NCBI GenBank assembly: GCA_030145425.1
Contig: JAQYVO010000038.1
Span: 1 to 34,335, forward strand
Source of the DNA: Chromatiales bacterium
GTDB taxonomy: Bacteria; Pseudomonadota; Gammaproteobacteria; Chromatiales; Chromatiaceae
Direction: 5' to 3'
Length of the DNA stretch: 34,335 nt
The number at the start of each line of letters is the position of its first letter. The first letter of the stretch is position 1. Made by a program: the position numbers and the translations under genes. Of this stretch, positions 31,677-34,335 are shown in pieces. Below the pieces are notes generated by a model, which saw only the letters and a program-made list of their open reading frames with translations, was not told where the DNA came from and searched no databases.

Positions 31677-32226
31677 AGCGTCCCCTCACTTTAGCCAGCA
31701 GCTTGATGCGCATCGGTTTTTTTAGCCAGGCCTGCATCCCGGTGGATTCCACCCAGCTGTCATCGCTTTCGGCGTACACGTACTCATCCGTCTCCGCATA
31801 GTTCTGTTCGGGCTGGACCCTCAGGTTTCGTGTGGTCAAATGCAACGGTTTGACCCCTTCGGCAGCCGACCTGTCTATTTTCACCTCTCCCTTGAGCAGT
31901 ACGATCTCACGGTCTCCTGATACCCATCCCGTCTCGGACTGGATACGCCAGGGAGGACGATCGTTATCGAACACTGTCATCCTGGGCTGGGCCAACTCGG
32001 TGCTGTCATCCGCGGGATAGTGAATCATGCGCTCCGCCGAAAGGCGTTTGTCCGGCTTGCCATCTTGTCCCATGGTGGTGGCAGTGAAATGCTCCAGGTA
32101 GAAATTCGGACTGTCAGGTTGCGGTTCATATGCAGGTACCTCAGCCCCTTGTTGTGCCAGCCACCAGGTTCCCGCGGCGAGCAGAAACGCAACGCCCGTC
32201 CCAAGATATCTCGGGGAACGAATCAA
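31663..32226 (-). CDS. lptC: lipopolysaccharide export inner-membrane protein LptC
   Basis: LptC is a bitopic inner-membrane protein that hands lipopolysaccharide from LptBFG to LptA. The 187-residue product has one N-terminal membrane helix (LGTGVAFLLAAGTWWLAQQG, about residues 8-27), then a periplasmic jellyroll with NFYLEHFTATTMGQDGKPDKRLSAERMIHYP. The start appears to be a TTG (32224-32226) whose TTGA overlaps the kdsC stop; GGAG is eight bases upstream and no ATG/GTG in frame would keep the membrane helix. The order kdsD-kdsC-lptC-lptA-lptB is standard. Confidence 0.92.
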   Translation of the reverse strand: MIRSPRYLGTGVAFLLAAGTWWLAQQGAEVPAYEPQPDSPNFYLEHFTATTMGQDGKPDKRLSAERMIHYPADDSTELAQPRMTVFDNDRPPWRIQSETGWVSGDREIVLLKGEVKIDRSAAEGVKPLHLTTRNLRVQPEQNYAETDEYVYAESDDSWVESTGMQAWLKKPMRIKLLAKVRGRYEVD

Positions 32227-32744
32227 AAGTACGACTCCAGGACGGATTGTAACGTGCCTTGGGCTTCCATAACCAACTCACATACTTCCCGTGCAGCGCC
32301 ACGACCACCGGGGGAGGGCGTTTCCCAGTGGGCATGCTGTTTTACGAATCGATGGCCGTCCTTGACACATACGGCCAGGCCCACCTGACGCATGATCGGC
32401 AGATCCACCAAATCATCACCAACGAAGGCTATTTGTGCATTTTGCAGCATCAGTTTCTGCTTGAGGTCTTCGAATGCAGTAATCTTTTTCAGATTTCCCT
32501 GATAGACGTACTTGATGCCCAAACTTTCCATGCGCGCGCTGACCACATGGGAGCTTCGTGCGGTGATGATGCCGATTTCGACGCCGGTTGCCTGAAGCAT
32601 TTTCATGCCCAGCCCATCCCTGGAATGAAAGGCCTTATACTCCTGGCCGTCATCTCCCAGGAAAAGACTACCGTCGGTCAATACGCCGTCAACGTCAAAG
32701 ATAACCAGTTTAATCCCAGCGGCCCTTTTCAGTATATCCTGCAT
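32223..32744 (-). CDS. kdsC: 3-deoxy-D-manno-octulosonate 8-phosphate phosphatase
   Basis: KdsC removes phosphate from Kdo 8-phosphate, giving free Kdo for lipopolysaccharide inner core. The 173-residue HAD-family enzyme has the nucleophile motif DVDGVLTDG (D17 and D19), ITARSSHVV, the lysine in NLKKITAF, and the acidic motif GDDLVDLPIM. It lacks a cap domain, as usual for the tetrameric KdsC. The GRGAAREVCELV tail is conserved. It is preceded by kdsD with a 35-base gap and overlaps lptC by four bases. Confidence 0.96.
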   Translation of the reverse strand: MQDILKRAAGIKLVIFDVDGVLTDGSLFLGDDGQEYKAFHSRDGLGMKMLQATGVEIGIITARSSHVVSARMESLGIKYVYQGNLKKITAFEDLKQKLMLQNAQIAFVGDDLVDLPIMRQVGLAVCVKDGHRFVKQHAHWETPSPGGRGAAREVCELVMEAQGTLQSVLESYF

Positions 32745-32779
32745 CTGAAAAACCCCATTATTATCATATAATTATAACT

Positions 32780-33778
32780 TCAAACTACGCCGGCACGCAG
32801 TAAATCATGCATGTTGAGGGCTCCCACGAGACGGTTTTGGTCGTCAACGACGAGCAAGGCGTTGATCTTTTTCTCCTGCATGATTCGCAGCCCTTCTGCT
32901 GCCAGAATTTGGGACTTGACGGTTTTGCAGTCTTTGGTGATGACTTGGGAAATCCGGCAGCGGTGGATGTCCAGTTCCCGGTCCAGGGTCCGGCGCAGAT
33001 CTCCGTCTGTGAATATGCCGGAGAGCCGGCCGGTTTCGTCCACAACGGCAGTCATACCCATTCCCTTTTTCGTCATTTCCAAGAGTGCATCCCGTAGATT
33101 AGCCGATTCGGATACAACCGGGATACTGTCGCCCGAGTGCATGATATCGGCAACATGCAGCAGCAGACGCCGCCCGATGCTGCCCCCGGGATGCGAGCGG
33201 GCGAAATCAAGCTCTGTGAACCCCCTGGCCTCCAGCAGGGCGATGGCCAGTGCATCCCCCATCGCCAGTGAAGCGGTGGTGCTGGATGTAGGGGCCAGAT
33301 TCAGGGGGCAGGCTTCCTGCTCCACACTCACGTCGATATGGACATCCGCCTCTCTGGCAAGGTTTGATCCGGGGTTGCCAGTCATGGCTATCAGGGGTGC
33401 GCCAAGCCGCTTGATGACGGGAACGATCGTGAGCAGTTCGGAGGTTTCCCCGGAATTGGATAATGCCAGGACGACGTCTTCTTCCAGGATCATCCCAATA
33501 TCCCCGTGGCTGGCCTCGCCCGGGTGCACGAAAAACGCGGGAGACCCGGTGCTGGCCAGCGTGGCGGCGATCTTATTGCCGATGTGACCGGACTTTCCCA
33601 TGCCCGTCACGACGATGCGGCCTTTGCAGGAAAGCATGAAAAAGCACGCCTGAGAGAAATCTTCGGCAATGCGTCCAGCCAGTGCCTGGACTGCAGCGGC
33701 CTCGTTATTGATCACGGCCAATCCCAGGGCCTGCAACCTTTCGGCTTCCTCCAAAGACGGATTGGGATAGGCGTTCAC
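32780..33778 (-). CDS. kdsD: D-arabinose 5-phosphate isomerase
   Basis: KdsD converts ribulose 5-phosphate to arabinose 5-phosphate, the first committed step to Kdo. The product has an N-terminal SIS sugar-isomerase domain (GMGKSGHIGNKIAATLASTG, HPGEASHGDIGM, SNSGETSELL, APTSSTTASLAMGDALA) and two C-terminal CBS motifs (DIMHSGDSIPVV; MQEKKINALLVVDDQNRLVGALNMHDLLRAG). I prefer the GTG at 33776-33778 (332 aa, close to the 328 of E. coli), with GGAG six bases upstream; a GTG at 33835 would add 19 residues of doubtful coding nature. It heads the kdsC-lptCAB genes. Confidence 0.94.
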   Translation of the reverse strand: MNAYPNPSLEEAERLQALGLAVINNEAAAVQALAGRIAEDFSQACFFMLSCKGRIVVTGMGKSGHIGNKIAATLASTGSPAFFVHPGEASHGDIGMILEEDVVLALSNSGETSELLTIVPVIKRLGAPLIAMTGNPGSNLAREADVHIDVSVEQEACPLNLAPTSSTTASLAMGDALAIALLEARGFTELDFARSHPGGSIGRRLLLHVADIMHSGDSIPVVSESANLRDALLEMTKKGMGMTAVVDETGRLSGIFTDGDLRRTLDRELDIHRCRISQVITKDCKTVKSQILAAEGLRIMQEKKINALLVVDDQNRLVGALNMHDLLRAGVV

Positions 33779-33850
33779 GCCGGACTCCGGTGTATGGTCA
33801 GCGACGGAAGGATTCGAATACCACTCATATCCCACGTCCCGGTAGAGCTT

Positions 33851-34288
33851 TCAGTCTACAAAAAACTGCTGATTGAGCGATGCGCTTATCGGTTTCTTCA
33901 TGCCCGCGGGCTTTACCTCAAGCTCAAAGGTGAGGGTTTCTCTGTCAATGATGGGAAACTCTCCTATGTAATAGACTGCCTTGCCTTCCCGGATCTCTCG
34001 CATGGAAATAGCGCGTGACTTCCCCAGCAGATTCGTGGCGTTCGCCTTTACGATTGCCGTGACCGGCTGCCCGGTTGTTCCCTGGACATCCTTGATGACA
34101 CTGACATTGAGCAGGCCCCGGTATTTACTTCGGGTGATACTGTATCCCGTGGCAACCGCCGGGGTCAGGGTGGCCGTGGGAATGGCGTTGTGATGAATGG
34201 TATAACCCGCCGCCCGCGTGCTGTTTTCCGCCGTGGCCGTCAGCGGCAGCAGCAATCCGAGAAGAAGCGGTAATACCCGATTTTTCAT
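33851..34288 (-). CDS. DUF4426 domain protein, exported
   Basis: The 145-residue protein starts with a signal peptide (KNRVLPLLLGLLLPLTATAE, cleavage about residue 20), followed by the DUF4426 pattern YTIHHNAIPTATLTPAVATGYSITRSKYRGLLNVSVIKD and the C-terminal FELEVKPAGMKKPISASLNQQFFVD. The family is known only by sequence, and most members are about this size in gammaproteobacteria; function is unknown. CGGAG stands 11 bases before the ATG, and TATAGT at 34324-34329 on the minus strand could be the -10 box of a promoter whose -35 is beyond the window. It lies ahead of kdsD in the same direction and may share its transcript. Confidence 0.82.
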   Translation of the reverse strand: MKNRVLPLLLGLLLPLTATAENSTRAAGYTIHHNAIPTATLTPAVATGYSITRSKYRGLLNVSVIKDVQGTTGQPVTAIVKANATNLLGKSRAISMREIREGKAVYYIGEFPIIDRETLTFELEVKPAGMKKPISASLNQQFFVD

Positions 34289-34335
34289 GAACTTTTCTCC
34301 GGTTTATCAATGGCAATGAGGCTACTATACCTCAC

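Overview
The window is a chromosomal segment of a Gram-negative gammaproteobacterium. The evidence is an LptA/B/C and Kdo (KdsC/KdsD) lipopolysaccharide block, an rpoN-hpf-ptsN-rapZ-HPr block, an ftsY-ftsE-ftsX-rpoH block and a coaD/YfhL-ferredoxin/mutM block, all gammaproteobacterial gene orders. A class II DAHP synthase, IorAB, a Liv-type importer with a PaaK-like ligase, and a full EI-HPr-EIIA(Ntr) chain with no sugar permease suggest a metabolically versatile, possibly anaerobic or sulfur-oxidising lineage near the Chromatiales. That placement is inference. Gene density is high and almost everything is recognisable core or catabolic machinery. I see no prophage, transposase, CRISPR array, tRNA or rRNA.

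Layout. 1-165: start of a class II DAHP synthase gene running off the left edge. 166-395: non-coding, with two inverted arrays of a 7-base repeat. 396-10170 (minus): ten genes in one direction, livJ-livH-livM-livG-livF (ABC importer), an AcuB-like CBS-CBS-ACT sensor, a PaaI-type thioesterase, a PaaK-type CoA ligase and iorA-iorB. Together they look like an uptake and CoA-activation module for aromatic or branched amino acids or their 2-oxo acids. 10529-14368 (minus): ftsY-ftsE-ftsX, then rpoH behind its own promoter. 14544-20058 (plus): two M16 peptidase-family proteins, rsmD, coaD, ferredoxin, a small DUF1289-like protein and mutM. 20071-23564 (minus): a Gld-type ABC transporter (ATPase, permease, GldG-like and short DUF4340 protein). 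23799-24752 (plus): an orphan TAXI-type binding protein. 24760-24925: a nested-palindrome element resembling a MITE. 24931-34288 (minus): DUF4426 protein, kdsD, kdsC, lptC, lptA, lptB, rpoN, hpf, ptsN, rapZ, ptsH, ptsI, many with overlapping stop and start codons.

The most notable regulatory signal is a near-perfect CIRCE operator (TTAGCACTC-N9-GAGTGCCAA, 11417-11443) lying over a good sigma-70-like promoter directly upstream of rpoH. It implies that the HrcA repressor controls synthesis of the heat-shock sigma factor. The second theme is small non-coding repeats at gene ends: 7-base arrays next to iorB and inside the ftsE 3' end, a palindromic unit after ftsX, a 26-base repeat shared by the TAXI upstream region and the lptB stop, and the element between the TAXI gene and ptsI. 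I did not find a convincing wholly new multi-gene system. The best candidates for follow-up are the HrcA-rpoH link, the liv/acuB/paaI/paaK/iorAB module and the repeat families.
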